Source: Paenibacillus macquariensis (lineage in GTDB: Bacteria; Bacillota; Bacilli; Paenibacillales; Paenibacillaceae). From it: a DNA stretch of 64,000 bases. This document shows positions 26,045 through 34,155 of the stretch, one piece after another. Numbering within the stretch: position 1 is the first letter of the stretch; the number at the start of each line of letters is the position of its first letter. Below the pieces are notes generated by a model. The model ran no database searches. It saw only the letters and a list, made by a program, of their open reading frames with translations, and was not told the DNA's origin. The stretch spans positions 186,001-250,000 of the forward strand of contig NZ_FTNK01000009.1 in the NCBI RefSeq assembly GCF_900156375.1, written 5' to 3'. A program made the position numbers and the translations under genes.

Positions 26045-26920
26045 CTATTTAATGAGATTATGACTAACAAGAATATCAGAAATGACCTCTGTAGGAATCA
26101 CAAATTCTACAAGCCCCATATAACCTGGAGCAACATCGTATTTATCAAAAGTAATCACAAGTTGGCCGCTATTGTTGATATAAAAACTTTGATCTTTTTT
26201 GATGTTCTTAAAATCATATAGCGGATCTTTATTTTCTTCAGTTGCTACCCAATAGACTTTATCAGGATCAGCCTTCATTTGTGCGATCATCTGGTTACTG
26301 ATATTCTCACCTATGACGGTCATATATCGATCATCCTTAAATAACATAGGCAGATTCAATAATATTTGATTCTTCTTATCGATCGTGTCATATTTCATGG
26401 TTGTTGAAGATGAACCGACTGTATTCACAACGTATCTACCGATAGAAAGTATACTATCATTGTCTGTTTTGACTTCGAACCCTGTATCAACCCCTAAATG
26501 GCCATCTCCTTCTTTCTTCATCGTTTCCATCTCAGCTTGGAACTCATCAAATAGCTTTTTGTTCTCTGCAAGATATTTCTGATTCAGACCTAGCTCTAGT
26601 TCTTTATTATCTAAATTAGTAATGACAGGTACCTTAATATCTGCATTATAAGTCGGTTCGTTCACGGCAAATTCTCTAAAAGTCAGCACCTTAACGATAC
26701 TATCAACCCCCGGTATGACGGAGAACGCATTGGCGACTGTTGCACTGGAGTTAATTCCAATAATGAAGACCATAGCTGCTGCACTAACCCCTGCTAACCA
26801 CTTCGAACTAACCTTTCGCTTTTTCTTTGCCTTTAATGCTTTGTGTACGACAAAATCCAGTTCATCCGGAATAGGTACATTCCTATATTGTTCTTGTAGC
26901 TGTTCTAATTTGTTGTCCAT
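26045..26920 (-). CDS. rsiV: Anti-sigma factor RsiV
   Basis: The 291-residue length is close to Bacillus RsiV (285). Residues ~1-40 form the cytoplasmic sigma-binding segment with a basic KAKKKRKVSSK stop. One membrane helix spans ~43-62 (LAGVSAAAMVFIIGINSSA). The extracytoplasmic part is a PdaC/DUF4163 plus RsiV/DUF3298 region (ADIKVPVITNLDNKELE, LPMLFKDDRYMTVIGENIS, FYINNSGQLVITFDKYDVAPGYMG). In B. subtilis RsiV directly binds lysozyme, is cut by signal peptidase and then RasP, and frees SigV. It starts 1 nt after the sigV stop codon, so the two are translationally coupled. Confidence 0.85.
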   Translation of the reverse strand: MDNKLEQLQEQYRNVPIPDELDFVVHKALKAKKKRKVSSKWLAGVSAAAMVFIIGINSSATVANAFSVIPGVDSIVKVLTFREFAVNEPTYNADIKVPVITNLDNKELELGLNQKYLAENKKLFDEFQAEMETMKKEGDGHLGVDTGFEVKTDNDSILSIGRYVVNTVGSSSTTMKYDTIDKKNQILLNLPMLFKDDRYMTVIGENISNQMIAQMKADPDKVYWVATEENKDPLYDFKNIKKDQSFYINNSGQLVITFDKYDVAPGYMGLVEFVIPTEVISDILVSHNLIK

Positions 26921-26921
26921 G

Positions 26922-27428
26922 TTACTTTACCTCCTTAGAATATTCATCATTCATGGTGACTCTTAACAATTGGAGAGCCTGATATAATCGGGTTTTTATC
27001 GTATTTACATTTTCATTTAATACTTCTGCGACTTCATCAATCTTTAGATCTTCGAAATATCTCAGTACGATAACACTTCGGTATTTGTCGGGTAGATCAT
27101 CCAATGTTCTTTCTAAATCAATATCTTGGTATACGTCTTCGGTTCCGGGACTGTTAGATTCGATCGTGTCTTCGTCCATGACTTGGACTTTTTTTTGTTT
27201 CCTTAAGAAATCTAACGAGGTATTCACCACGATTCGAAAGTACCAACTCTTTACGGCTTCAGGATCCTTGAGTAGATCGATGGATGAAATGGCTTTGTAG
27301 ATAGAGTCCTGGACAATATCCAGAGCATCCTCTTTATTCTTCACATAGCTGTAGGATAATCGATATACATTCTCTTTGTTATCGGTTATACAACGTGTAA
27401 GTATCTTTTCTATATTCCTATTCGCCAT
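26922..27428 (-). CDS. sigV: ECF sigma factor SigV
   Basis: The 168-residue protein has region 2 (YSYVKNKEDALDIVQDSIYKAI and SWYFRIVVNTSLDFLRKQKK) and region 4 (LPDKYRSVIVLRYFEDLKIDEVAEVL, then NVNTIKTRLYQALQLLR). Both are typical of ECF sigma factors. Identity as SigV rests on the coupled RsiV gene downstream and the oatA gene 98 bp upstream on the same strand. A promoter resembling that of oatA lies at 27464-27493, so the sigma factor probably drives its own operon. AAAGGA lies ~10 nt before the ATG. Confidence 0.85.
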   Translation of the reverse strand: MANRNIEKILTRCITDNKENVYRLSYSYVKNKEDALDIVQDSIYKAISSIDLLKDPEAVKSWYFRIVVNTSLDFLRKQKKVQVMDEDTIESNSPGTEDVYQDIDLERTLDDLPDKYRSVIVLRYFEDLKIDEVAEVLNENVNTIKTRLYQALQLLRVTMNDEYSKEVK

Positions 27429-27463
27429 ATCGTAATATCCTTTCCAGTGTCTTATATATAAGG

Positions 27464-27493
27464 AAGACGTATGACCTACACTAAAAAGTTTTA
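27464..27493 (-). promoter_or_regulatory. ECF-type (SigV) promoter of sigV-rsiV
   Basis: On the minus strand, TAAAACTTTTT (AAC at 27490-27488) is followed by CGTCTT (27469-27464), with 18 nt between AAC and CGTC. The oatA promoter has the same AACTTTTT-N13-CGTCTT layout. Expected transcript start is ~28 nt before the sigV ATG. Confidence 0.6.
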
Positions 27494-27526
27494 AAATCGC
27501 TTAACTAATTTCATCATGAGGTTTAC

Positions 27527-29446
27527 TCATGGTTTCTTGGTCTGAACGGCATTGGCTATAAGTGATGCGTAGAACGCTGCACCTTCACGTGTAAGATGGA
27601 CACCATCTTCGGAGAAGTATGCCGCTTTACCTTTACTTGAAGAGAACCAATCGACCACGGTGACATTTGGGAAATCTGAAGCTACTTTTCGTAGTGTTGA
27701 ATTTACGGTGTTTTGCCATTTTCTAGGGACACGGGTATTTATCAATATAATGTGCTGGATATCGTCCATCGACTTAAGTAACGTTCGTAACTGCTTGGCG
27801 TTGAATGCTCCATTCGTTCCGAGCTCAATGATAACTTGATTGCCAAGTTCCCCAGTTGACTTGCGTCTATCGATGACTTCCTTAGCTTGTGACATTTGTC
27901 TGCCCACCTTACCATCGATAACAATACCAGGTAGCATTTCAGCTAGAAAAGGAGCGGCGTCAAGGATAACGGAATCACCTATTGCGAATACCCCCTTACC
28001 CACGCCATTCTTCTTTGTGTGGGGCTTATCGGTCGGTTCTTTGGGTTCAGGTGTCGTGGGTTGATCGGATGGCTTATCCGTTTCTTCGATGGCTATCGAA
28101 GGGGATTCCTTTGTAGGTCCTACCCTGTCGACAGGATGCTCAACCTTATCAGTAACCGTGGTTTCTATCGTCGGTTGGACTGAGGCTGATGATTGTGTAT
28201 TCAAATTGTTGTTGCAGGCTATGCAGAATAGGATAAATGAGCTTGTGATAACAAGGAATACAGCTCGAAATTTAATGCGGGGCTGAATGCTTATTTTTCC
28301 CCACAATCTTCCTAATAAACCATGACGTATAGGCTCTTCGATGTACTTAAATGATAGTGCGGCCAGAACGAAGCTAGCTCCTAACTGAAGAATGATACGC
28401 AGGCTATTGGGTTCACCGGTATCAATCGTAGGATTAGTTAGAATAATGACCGGGTAATGCCAAATATATAGGCTATAGGATCGTACGCCAATCCACCGTA
28501 ATGGCCTACATCCCATCAGCTTGGTTAGTCGACTCGCTGGATGGGCAAGTACCGCAATGACCATTGCCGAAAGGACAGACAAAAGAAGCAATCCTCCATA
28601 ATATAAGAAACTGCCTTGATCATTCGTTCGCCAAATCATAAGAATGATGCTGAGAAGTCCAATCGTTCCAGTCAGATCTAGGATATTACGAGCTCCGCGA
28701 GAGATTGCTTTGGTGTTCTTGTGACTTGGCCAAGCTATTGCTAGAGCGGCTCCGATCAATAGGGCAAAGATTCGAGTGTCCGTACCGTAGTACACCCGAC
28801 TTGGGTCCATGCCTGGTTCGAATAGTAATGCCATGGCAAGTGCTGAGACCGTTGTACCTGAAAGAATAAGCAAAATAAGTTTGCCGCGTTGTGGTGCGAT
28901 TCTTAATCCGATTAGGAGAGCCAACGGCCATATTAAGTAAAACTGTTCTTCGATAGCTAACGACCAAAGGTGACCAATAGGAGAAGGAGGACCAAAGCTG
29001 TCGAAATACGATACGTTGTGAAAAATGAGCCACCAGTTATTGAAGTACAACGCTGAGGAAACAAAATCGCCTTGTAACGATATCAATCGGGAACGATCGA
29101 AGATTAGGAGCCACGCAGCAACAAGGGCTATCATGACGAACATGGCTGGTAGTAACCGACGTGCACGTCGTATCCAGAAATTATTGAGATCAAGTCGACC
29201 ATGTTGTTTCCACTGGGTGATGATCTGATCCGTAATAAGGTAACCGGAGAGAACGAAGAAAATCCCGACACCTAAGAGTCCACCAGGGACCCAAGTAAGA
29301 TTGAGGTGATAGGCAATAACGGCAAGTACAGATAGTGCCCTAAGGCCATCCAACCCTGGTATGTAACGTTTGTGATGAGACGATTGTTTATGAGTAGAAA
29401 CTTCTCCTGCTGTTGTTCTTCTGTTATGTTCTGAGATGTCTTTCAT
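27527..29446 (-). CDS. oatA: Peptidoglycan O-acetyltransferase OatA
   Basis: ATG 29446 gives 639 residues, the size of Bacillus OatA (634). The frame stays open upstream to 29596, but the ECF promoter candidate at 29486-29515 would then lie inside the gene. Residues ~25-380 are the Acyltransferase 3 membrane domain, with about 11 helices, beginning YIPGLDGLRALSVLAVIAYH and including LWSLAIEEQFYLIWP. After a Ser/Thr/Pro-rich linker, an extracytoplasmic SGNH esterase/transferase domain follows: FAIGDSVILDA (block I Ser), IIELGTNGAF (block III Gly-Thr-Asn) and SEDGVHLTREGAAFYA (block V Asp, His). It O-acetylates N-acetylmuramic acid and blocks lysozyme. Grouping with sigV-rsiV matches the lysozyme-response system. 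Confidence 0.87.
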   Translation of the reverse strand: MKDISEHNRRTTAGEVSTHKQSSHHKRYIPGLDGLRALSVLAVIAYHLNLTWVPGGLLGVGIFFVLSGYLITDQIITQWKQHGRLDLNNFWIRRARRLLPAMFVMIALVAAWLLIFDRSRLISLQGDFVSSALYFNNWWLIFHNVSYFDSFGPPSPIGHLWSLAIEEQFYLIWPLALLIGLRIAPQRGKLILLILSGTTVSALAMALLFEPGMDPSRVYYGTDTRIFALLIGAALAIAWPSHKNTKAISRGARNILDLTGTIGLLSIILMIWRTNDQGSFLYYGGLLLLSVLSAMVIAVLAHPASRLTKLMGCRPLRWIGVRSYSLYIWHYPVIILTNPTIDTGEPNSLRIILQLGASFVLAALSFKYIEEPIRHGLLGRLWGKISIQPRIKFRAVFLVITSSFILFCIACNNNLNTQSSASVQPTIETTVTDKVEHPVDRVGPTKESPSIAIEETDKPSDQPTTPEPKEPTDKPHTKKNGVGKGVFAIGDSVILDAAPFLAEMLPGIVIDGKVGRQMSQAKEVIDRRKSTGELGNQVIIELGTNGAFNAKQLRTLLKSMDDIQHIILINTRVPRKWQNTVNSTLRKVASDFPNVTVVDWFSSSKGKAAYFSEDGVHLTREGAAFYASLIANAVQTKKP

Positions 29447-29485
29447 ATGATGTTCAGTCCTTCGCCTGTTTTGTCTTACGTGGGT

Positions 29486-29515
29486 AAGACGCGCGAGGCA
29501 TAATAAAAAGTTCTC
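29486..29515 (-). promoter_or_regulatory. ECF-type (SigV) promoter of oatA
   Basis: On the minus strand, GAGAACTTTTT (AAC at 29512-29510) and CGTCTT (29491-29486) are separated by the same 18 nt (AAC to CGTC) as in the sigV promoter. The expected transcript start is ~34 nt before ATG 29446. Confidence 0.6.
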
Positions 29516-29600
29516 AGTAGATACAGATTTAAGACGAGGGATTAGTTGTGCTGGCCAAAAATACAATGAAAACAAATTAAATAAAACTAAAAGCACAACA

Positions 29601-29643
29601 TTTACATTTATTTAATTCTGTGTTTACAATTCGCATCTAACAT
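29601..29643 (+). promoter_or_regulatory. PhoP-box promoter A, in front of phnX
   Basis: Three repeats at 11-bp period: TTTACA (29601), TTAATT (29612) and TTTACA (29623). A -10-like TAACAT follows at 29638-29643, exactly 15 nt after the start of the last repeat. An AAACAAAT unit (29570-29577) and A-rich DNA lie upstream. The arrangement fits the TT(A/T/C)A(C/T)A PhoP box known from Bacillus Pho promoters. Confidence 0.65.
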
Positions 29644-29731
29644 AGAAGAAAGTAAGGAATTATTCTTACAGGAAATATGATTCGCTATTGCGTTGATAAC
29701 GACAAATGATATCAAACAAGGAGGCACATCT

Positions 29732-30529
29732 ATGATACAAGCAGTTGTTTTTGATTGGGCCGGTACGATGGTAGATTACGGTTGTTTCGCACCGTTAAAT
29801 GTGTTCATGGAAGTTTTTCGTAAGAAAGATATAGCGATTACGATAGAAGAGGCGAGAGCGCCGATGGGACTACTTAAGCGGGATCACATTCGTGAGATTC
29901 TGCGGATGGAGCGGGTATCCGCATTATGGGAAGAGTGCTACGGTCAGCTTCCTGAGGAATCAGATGTTGATGTGCTTTATGCCGATTTCGAACCGATGAT
30001 GTTAGCCGTTGTACATGAATATGCTGAACCGATTCCTGGTGCACTTGCCCTAGTAGATCGACTACGCGTAGAAGGAATTCGTATCGGTTCGACGACAGGT
30101 TACACCGCTGAGATGATGGCGATTGTAACGGTTGAGGCGAAGAAGCGGGGGTATGAACCAGATCATTTGGTTACGCCAAATGATGTATCAGCAGGCCGAC
30201 CGTACCCGTGGATGATGTATGAGAATGCGGCAGCGTTGAACGTATATCCTATGTATAACATGATCAAAGTTGGAGACACGGTAAGCGATATCCAAGAAGG
30301 CGTGAATTCCGGCGCATGGACAGTAGGTGTCGTAAAGGGTGGAAGTGAACTGGGTATGAGTGAGGATGAAGTGAATACTTGTGATATTGATATGTTGAAG
30401 CAACGAATGGAAGCCGTAGCATCTAAATTTAGTTCCGAAGGAGCTCATTACGTTATCGATGCCATAGGAGAGTTAGATACGTTAATTCCATGGATTAATC
30501 AACGAATTCAAGAGGGAGATCGCCCATGA
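29732..30529 (+). CDS. phnX: Phosphonoacetaldehyde hydrolase
   Basis: ATG 29732 has AAGGAGG 7 nt upstream; a longer in-frame start at 29693 lacks it. The 265-residue HAD-superfamily enzyme has the nucleophile motif [14 protein letters not shown] (Asp8). The Schiff-base lysine sits in [14 protein letters not shown] (Lys49). [12 protein letters not shown] and [18 protein letters not shown] (metal-binding Asp) complete the site. Reaction: phosphonoacetaldehyde to acetaldehyde plus phosphate. It overlaps the start of phnW by 4 nt, so the two steps of 2-aminoethylphosphonate breakdown are made together, under a PhoP-box promoter. Confidence 0.95.
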   Translation: MIQAVVFDWAGTMVDYGCFAPLNVFMEVFRKKDIAITIEEARAPMGLLKRDHIREILRMERVSALWEECYGQLPEESDVDVLYADFEPMMLAVVHEYAEPIPGALALVDRLRVEGIRIGSTTGYTAEMMAIVTVEAKKRGYEPDHLVTPNDVSAGRPYPWMMYENAAALNVYPMYNMIKVGDTVSDIQEGVNSGAWTVGVVKGGSELGMSEDEVNTCDIDMLKQRMEAVASKFSSEGAHYVIDAIGELDTLIPWINQRIQEGDRP

Positions 30530-31662
30530 ATATGAATGTGACTCAATTGCCGGATAACCCGTATCTATTGTTAACACCAGGTCCATTATCGACTAGTAAA
30601 AAGGTGAAGGCAGCCATGTTACGCGATTGGTGTACATGGGATCAAGATTACAACCAACTTGTTCAGTCTATTCGTAGCCGTCTTGTGAAGATGGCTTCTA
30701 GCCAACCGGATGCTTATACGACGGTTCTGATGCAGGGCAGTGGTACCTTCTCCGTAGAATCCGTCATTGGTTCTGTTATTCCAAGAGACGGTAAACTTCT
30801 CGTTCTAACCAACGGTGCCTATGGTAAAAGAATAGCTGAAATGGCTGAAGTACTCGGTATAGACTACGTCGTGATGGATGATGGGGAGACGAATCCAGTC
30901 AATGTGAAACAGCTAAAGGAAATCCTACAAGTTGACACTGCCATTACACATGTAGCTGTCGTTCATGTTGAAACAACAACGGGGATGATTAACCCGATTG
31001 CGGATGTGGCTCGAGTGGCGAAACAATATGGTAAAACCGTCATCGTGGATGCCATGAGTTCATTCGGTGGGATTCCGATGGATGTGGCTGAACTGGGCAT
31101 CGATTATCTTATTAGTAGTGCGAATAAATGCATCCAAGGGGTACCTGGATTTGGATTTATTATTGCGCGGATAGAAGCACTGCTCACCTGTACAGGGCAA
31201 GCTCGCTCCTTATCCTTAGATCTTTATGATCAGTGGGAAGCGATGGAACTGGGCAATGGGAAGTGGCGCTACACATCGCCTACACATACGGTTCGTGCCT
31301 TTGATCAAGCACTGTTGGAGCTTGAAGAAGAGGGCGGCATAGCGCGTAGATATGAGCGATTTGCTCGTAACCAACAGACGTTAGTAGAAGGCATGCAAAG
31401 AATGGGCTTCCAGACTTTGCTGTCTAAGGAGCTTCAATCGCCGATCATTACATCATTCTTATACCCAGATTCTTCTGTGTTTTCTTTTGAGGAATTCTAT
31501 TCACGTATTAAGGAAGTTGGATTTGTTATTTATCCTGGTAAAATAACTGCGGCATCCACTTTCCGTATTGGAAATATTGGAGATGTGCACTTGGCTGATA
31601 TCGAAAGATTGCTAGAAAACATGGAGAATCAGTTGTTTTGGATCGTAAACACAAACAAATAA
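30526..31662 (+). CDS. phnW: 2-Aminoethylphosphonate-pyruvate aminotransferase
   Basis: The 378-residue protein is a class V PLP aminotransferase. It begins [17 protein letters not shown] and contains [30 protein letters not shown] (PLP-binding Asp) and the lysine motif [16 protein letters not shown] (Lys ~201). Reaction: 2-aminoethylphosphonate plus pyruvate to phosphonoacetaldehyde plus alanine; PhnX then completes phosphate release. The ATG overlaps the phnX stop codon. The last codons (VNTNK) are themselves part of the AAACAAAT repeat array that continues into the next promoter. Confidence 0.95.
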   Translation: MNMNVTQLPDNPYLLLTPGPLSTSKKVKAAMLRDWCTWDQDYNQLVQSIRSRLVKMASSQPDAYTTVLMQGSGTFSVESVIGSVIPRDGKLLVLTNGAYGKRIAEMAEVLGIDYVVMDDGETNPVNVKQLKEILQVDTAITHVAVVHVETTTGMINPIADVARVAKQYGKTVIVDAMSSFGGIPMDVAELGIDYLISSANKCIQGVPGFGFIIARIEALLTCTGQARSLSLDLYDQWEAMELGNGKWRYTSPTHTVRAFDQALLELEEEGGIARRYERFARNQQTLVEGMQRMGFQTLLSKELQSPIITSFLYPDSSVFSFEEFYSRIKEVGFVIYPGKITAASTFRIGNIGDVHLADIERLLENMENQLFWIVNTNK

Positions 31663-31699
31663 AAACAAATAAAACAAAAAAAACAAAAAATAAACAATA
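31653..31699 (+). repeat. Five AAACAA-type repeats, candidate DeoR-family operator
   Basis: Units AAACAAAT (31653), AAACAAAT (31663), AAACAAAA (31672), AAACAAAA (31681) and AAACAATA (31692) are spaced about one helical turn apart (9-11 bp). The array starts inside the last codons of phnW and ends 1 bp before PhoP box B. Shorter versions lie before promoters A, C and D. DeoR-family repressors of Gram-positive sugar operons are known to bind TGTTT-rich repeats; assignment here is inference. Confidence 0.5.
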
Positions 31700-31700
31700 T

Positions 31701-31743
31701 TTGACTTGTACTTAATACCCATCTAACAAATCTACTTTATAGT
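31701..31743 (+). promoter_or_regulatory. PhoP-box promoter B, in front of the first binding protein
   Basis: Repeats at 11-bp period: TTGACT (31701), TTAATA (31712) and CTAACA (31723). TATAGT (31738-31743) lies exactly 15 nt after the start of the last repeat. Confidence 0.65.
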
Positions 31744-31803
31744 TTCCTTATCAGGAAGAATCACATAGAACTGATGAAAATAGAAGGAGTGGGATTAGAG
31801 AAG

Positions 31804-32910
31804 ATGAAAAGATCTTTCGGAAGTGTAGTTACGATGTTGTCCATGGTATTCTTGTTAGCTGCATGTGGTGGTAAGGGAGCAAACAATGATGTCACTAAGG
31901 CAGATGCAACGCCGACAGTAAGTACTAACGCAGAAGCAACTGTAGACACGACGTCTAAGGAATTAACGGTTTACACAGCTCTAGAAGATGATCAGATCAA
32001 AGCTTATCTAACGACTTTTAATGCGCAATATCCTGATGTTAAAGTAAACATTGTACGTGATTCCACAGGGATTGTAACAGCTAAATTACTCGCAGAGAAA
32101 GATAATACACAAGCAGACGTGGTATGGGGTCTAGCGGCAACAAGTCTATTGGTTCTTGATCAAGATAATATGTTAGAGCCTTACTCACCAAAAGGGGTAG
32201 AACGTATTCTTCCTGATTTCAAAGACAAAAATGATGTAACACACTGGGTAGGGATTGATGCATGGGAAACAGCGTTTGTCGTGAACAAGACGGAAATGGA
32301 GAAACGCAATCTTGAGGTTCCACAATCCTATGAAGATCTACTTAAACCAGAATATAAAGGCCTCATCACGATGCCGAATCCATCTTCTTCTGGTACAGGC
32401 TTCCTGACTGTATCTGGTCTTGTGCAATTGAAAGGTAAAGATGCAGCTTGGGATTATATGAGCAAATTGGATGCTAATATCGCAATGTATGTGCATTCAG
32501 GTTCCAAACCAGCTAAATTAGCAGGTACAGGTGAATATCCAATTGGTATCTCCTTCGGTTACCGTGGTATTGAAGAGAAGAAAAACGGATCTCCTGTTGA
32601 AGTAGTATTTCCTAAAGAAGGTTCCGGTTGGGATTTAGAAGCAAATGCACTTATGAAGAAAACAGTAGTTAAGCAAGTTGCGAAAGACTTCTTGGATTGG
32701 GCAATTACAGATGATGCTATGAAAGAATATAACAAGAACTACGCTATTATCTCTCTCAAAACAGATTCAACTAAAATTCCTGAAGGTTATACCGTTGATC
32801 CTGTGAAACAGCTGATCAAGAATGACTTGAATGATGCAGCGAAGAACCGTGAAGGTGTCCTTGCTGAGTGGGACAAACGTTTCAACGCGAAGAGTGAACC
32901 AAAGAGCTAA
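31804..32910 (+). CDS. 2-Aminoethylphosphonate-type ABC transporter, binding lipoprotein 1
   Basis: ATG 31804 starts a standard lipoprotein signal (MVFLLAACGG, Cys21); the upstream in-frame ATG 31774 precedes the AAGGAG at 31784-31789. The 368-residue protein is a cluster-1-like solute-binding protein: LTVYTALEDDQIKAYL, VRDSTGIVTAKLLAEKDN, VGIDAWETAFVVN, PNPSSSGTGFL and KNYAIISLK. This matches the putative 2-aminoethylphosphonate binding protein family (PhnS2, TIGR03261). It binds substrate outside the membrane for the ATPase and permease encoded next. A terminator separates it from the ATPase gene, which has its own promoter, so the binding protein may be made in excess. Confidence 0.85.
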   Translation: MKRSFGSVVTMLSMVFLLAACGGKGANNDVTKADATPTVSTNAEATVDTTSKELTVYTALEDDQIKAYLTTFNAQYPDVKVNIVRDSTGIVTAKLLAEKDNTQADVVWGLAATSLLVLDQDNMLEPYSPKGVERILPDFKDKNDVTHWVGIDAWETAFVVNKTEMEKRNLEVPQSYEDLLKPEYKGLITMPNPSSSGTGFLTVSGLVQLKGKDAAWDYMSKLDANIAMYVHSGSKPAKLAGTGEYPIGISFGYRGIEEKKNGSPVEVVFPKEGSGWDLEANALMKKTVVKQVAKDFLDWAITDDAMKEYNKNYAIISLKTDSTKIPEGYTVDPVKQLIKNDLNDAAKNREGVLAEWDKRFNAKSEPKS

Positions 32911-32933
32911 AGAGAGACTCACCCATACAACGA

Positions 32934-32963
32934 CTGACTGCAAATTTGCGGTCAGTTTTTTTA
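32934..32963 (+). terminator. Terminator between binding protein and ATPase genes
   Basis: CTGACTGCAAA pairs with TTTGCGGTCAG (32934-32955, one G-T pair) and is followed by a run of T. It splits the first transporter into two transcripts, consistent with PhoP-box promoter C just downstream. Confidence 0.82.
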
Positions 32964-33031
32964 TTTTGTGGGAGATAGATATACACGAATAGAGGGAGAT
33001 AGTGACAACTAAAAACAACCAAACAAAACAA

Positions 33032-33085
33032 ATTACACAAGGATTACATTCCCTTAATAGAGCACAAACACTGCCCGATTATACT
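33032..33085 (+). promoter_or_regulatory. PhoP-box promoter C, in front of the first ATPase
   Basis: Four repeats at exact 11-bp period: ATTACA (33032), ATTACA (33043), TTAATA (33054) and CAAACA (33065). TATACT (33080-33085) follows exactly 15 nt after the start of the last repeat. AAACAA units lie at 33013, 33021 and 33026. Confidence 0.6.
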
Positions 33086-33126
33086 AAGACTATCAAGACA
33101 AAGAAGACGAAGGAGGCTTTCAAAAC

Positions 33127-34155
33127 ATGTCACAAGCTTACCTGTCCATTCAAGGCGTAGATAAATCATTTGGCTCTTTCAATGCATTGAAAGAGATTAA
33201 CATCGACATTCAAAAAAACGAATTCATTTGCTTGCTTGGTCCTAGTGGCTGCGGTAAAACGACGTTATTACGTATTATTGCAGGTCTAGAGAAACCATCG
33301 CATGGCCGTATTATCGTTGGAGGTAAAGATATTACCTCGCTACCACCTGCGAAGAGAAACTTCGGTATGGTATTCCAATCCTATGCGCTATTTCCGAATT
33401 TAACAGCATATCAGAATGTAGCTTACGGGCTACAAGGTAAGAAGTTCTCGAGAAAAGAAATTGATGAGAAAGTGAAAGAAGTTCTGTCGCTTGTTGACCT
33501 GATGCATCTTCATGACCGTTATCCAGCGCAACTATCTGGGGGGCAACAGCAGCGTATCGCGCTTGCTCGTGCGATTGTACTGTCTCCGGACTTCCTATTA
33601 CTCGATGAGCCACTTTCCGCATTGGATGCAAAGGTTCGGGTTAAACTTCGCGAACAAATTTGTGAACTACAAGAAAAGTTAGGCATCACGACAGTCATGG
33701 TTACACATGATCAAGAAGAAGCACTCACAATGGCGGATCGCATCGTTGTAATGAAGAACGCTGAAGTCGTTCAGATCGGGACACCGGAGCAAGTATATGA
33801 CGAGCCGAACTCACCATTTGTAGCTGATTTCATTGGTTCCATCAACTTTCTGGAAGATGAGGAATACGGGGGAAGCATCATTCAGAGGAATATGGCGGTT
33901 CGCCCTGAGCATATTCGCATATCTGGACCAGGTTCCGCCACAGGGATATCGGCTATTGTGAAGCATGTCGAGTTCCGGGGTGCATTCTATCGTTTGCTTC
34001 TTCAAACCGTTCTAACGGGTCAACACCTTACTGTAGATGTCTCTTCACAGATCACGCATCATCTTAAGCTTACGAAATACGCGGAGGTTTCTGTTGAATT
34101 CCCTCAGGATAAGATGATTAACTTTCCATCTGAAACGATGGTGGTGGGCGCCTAA
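33127..34155 (+). CDS. 2-Aminoethylphosphonate-type ABC transporter, ATPase 1
   Basis: The 342-residue ATPase shows Walker A LLGPSGCGKTTLLRI, a Q-loop in GMVFQSYALF, the signature LSGGQQQRIALARAI, Walker B LLLDEPLSALDAK and the switch histidine VMVTHDQEEAL. A C-terminal TOBE-like regulatory domain (~240-342) follows. This is the PhnT2/PotA-like type (TIGR03258 group). AAGGAGG lies 10 nt before the ATG. Its stop overlaps the permease start (TAATG), so they are translated together. Energises phosphonate import. Confidence 0.87.
   Translation: MSQAYLSIQGVDKSFGSFNALKEINIDIQKNEFICLLGPSGCGKTTLLRIIAGLEKPSHGRIIVGGKDITSLPPAKRNFGMVFQSYALFPNLTAYQNVAYGLQGKKFSRKEIDEKVKEVLSLVDLMHLHDRYPAQLSGGQQQRIALARAIVLSPDFLLLDEPLSALDAKVRVKLREQICELQEKLGITTVMVTHDQEEALTMADRIVVMKNAEVVQIGTPEQVYDEPNSPFVADFIGSINFLEDEEYGGSIIQRNMAVRPEHIRISGPGSATGISAIVKHVEFRGAFYRLLLQTVLTGQHLTVDVSSQITHHLKLTKYAEVSVEFPQDKMINFPSETMVVGA

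Noticed and set aside
29447..29596. An N-terminal extension of OatA up to 29596
   Set aside because: The extension lacks a ribosome site, is not typical of OatA and would contain the ECF promoter; the 29446 start gives the normal length.
31653..31699. A-rich tandem repeats considered as a CRISPR or minisatellite array
   Set aside because: Units are only 8 bp with no unique spacers. They sit at promoters and fit operator repeats better.
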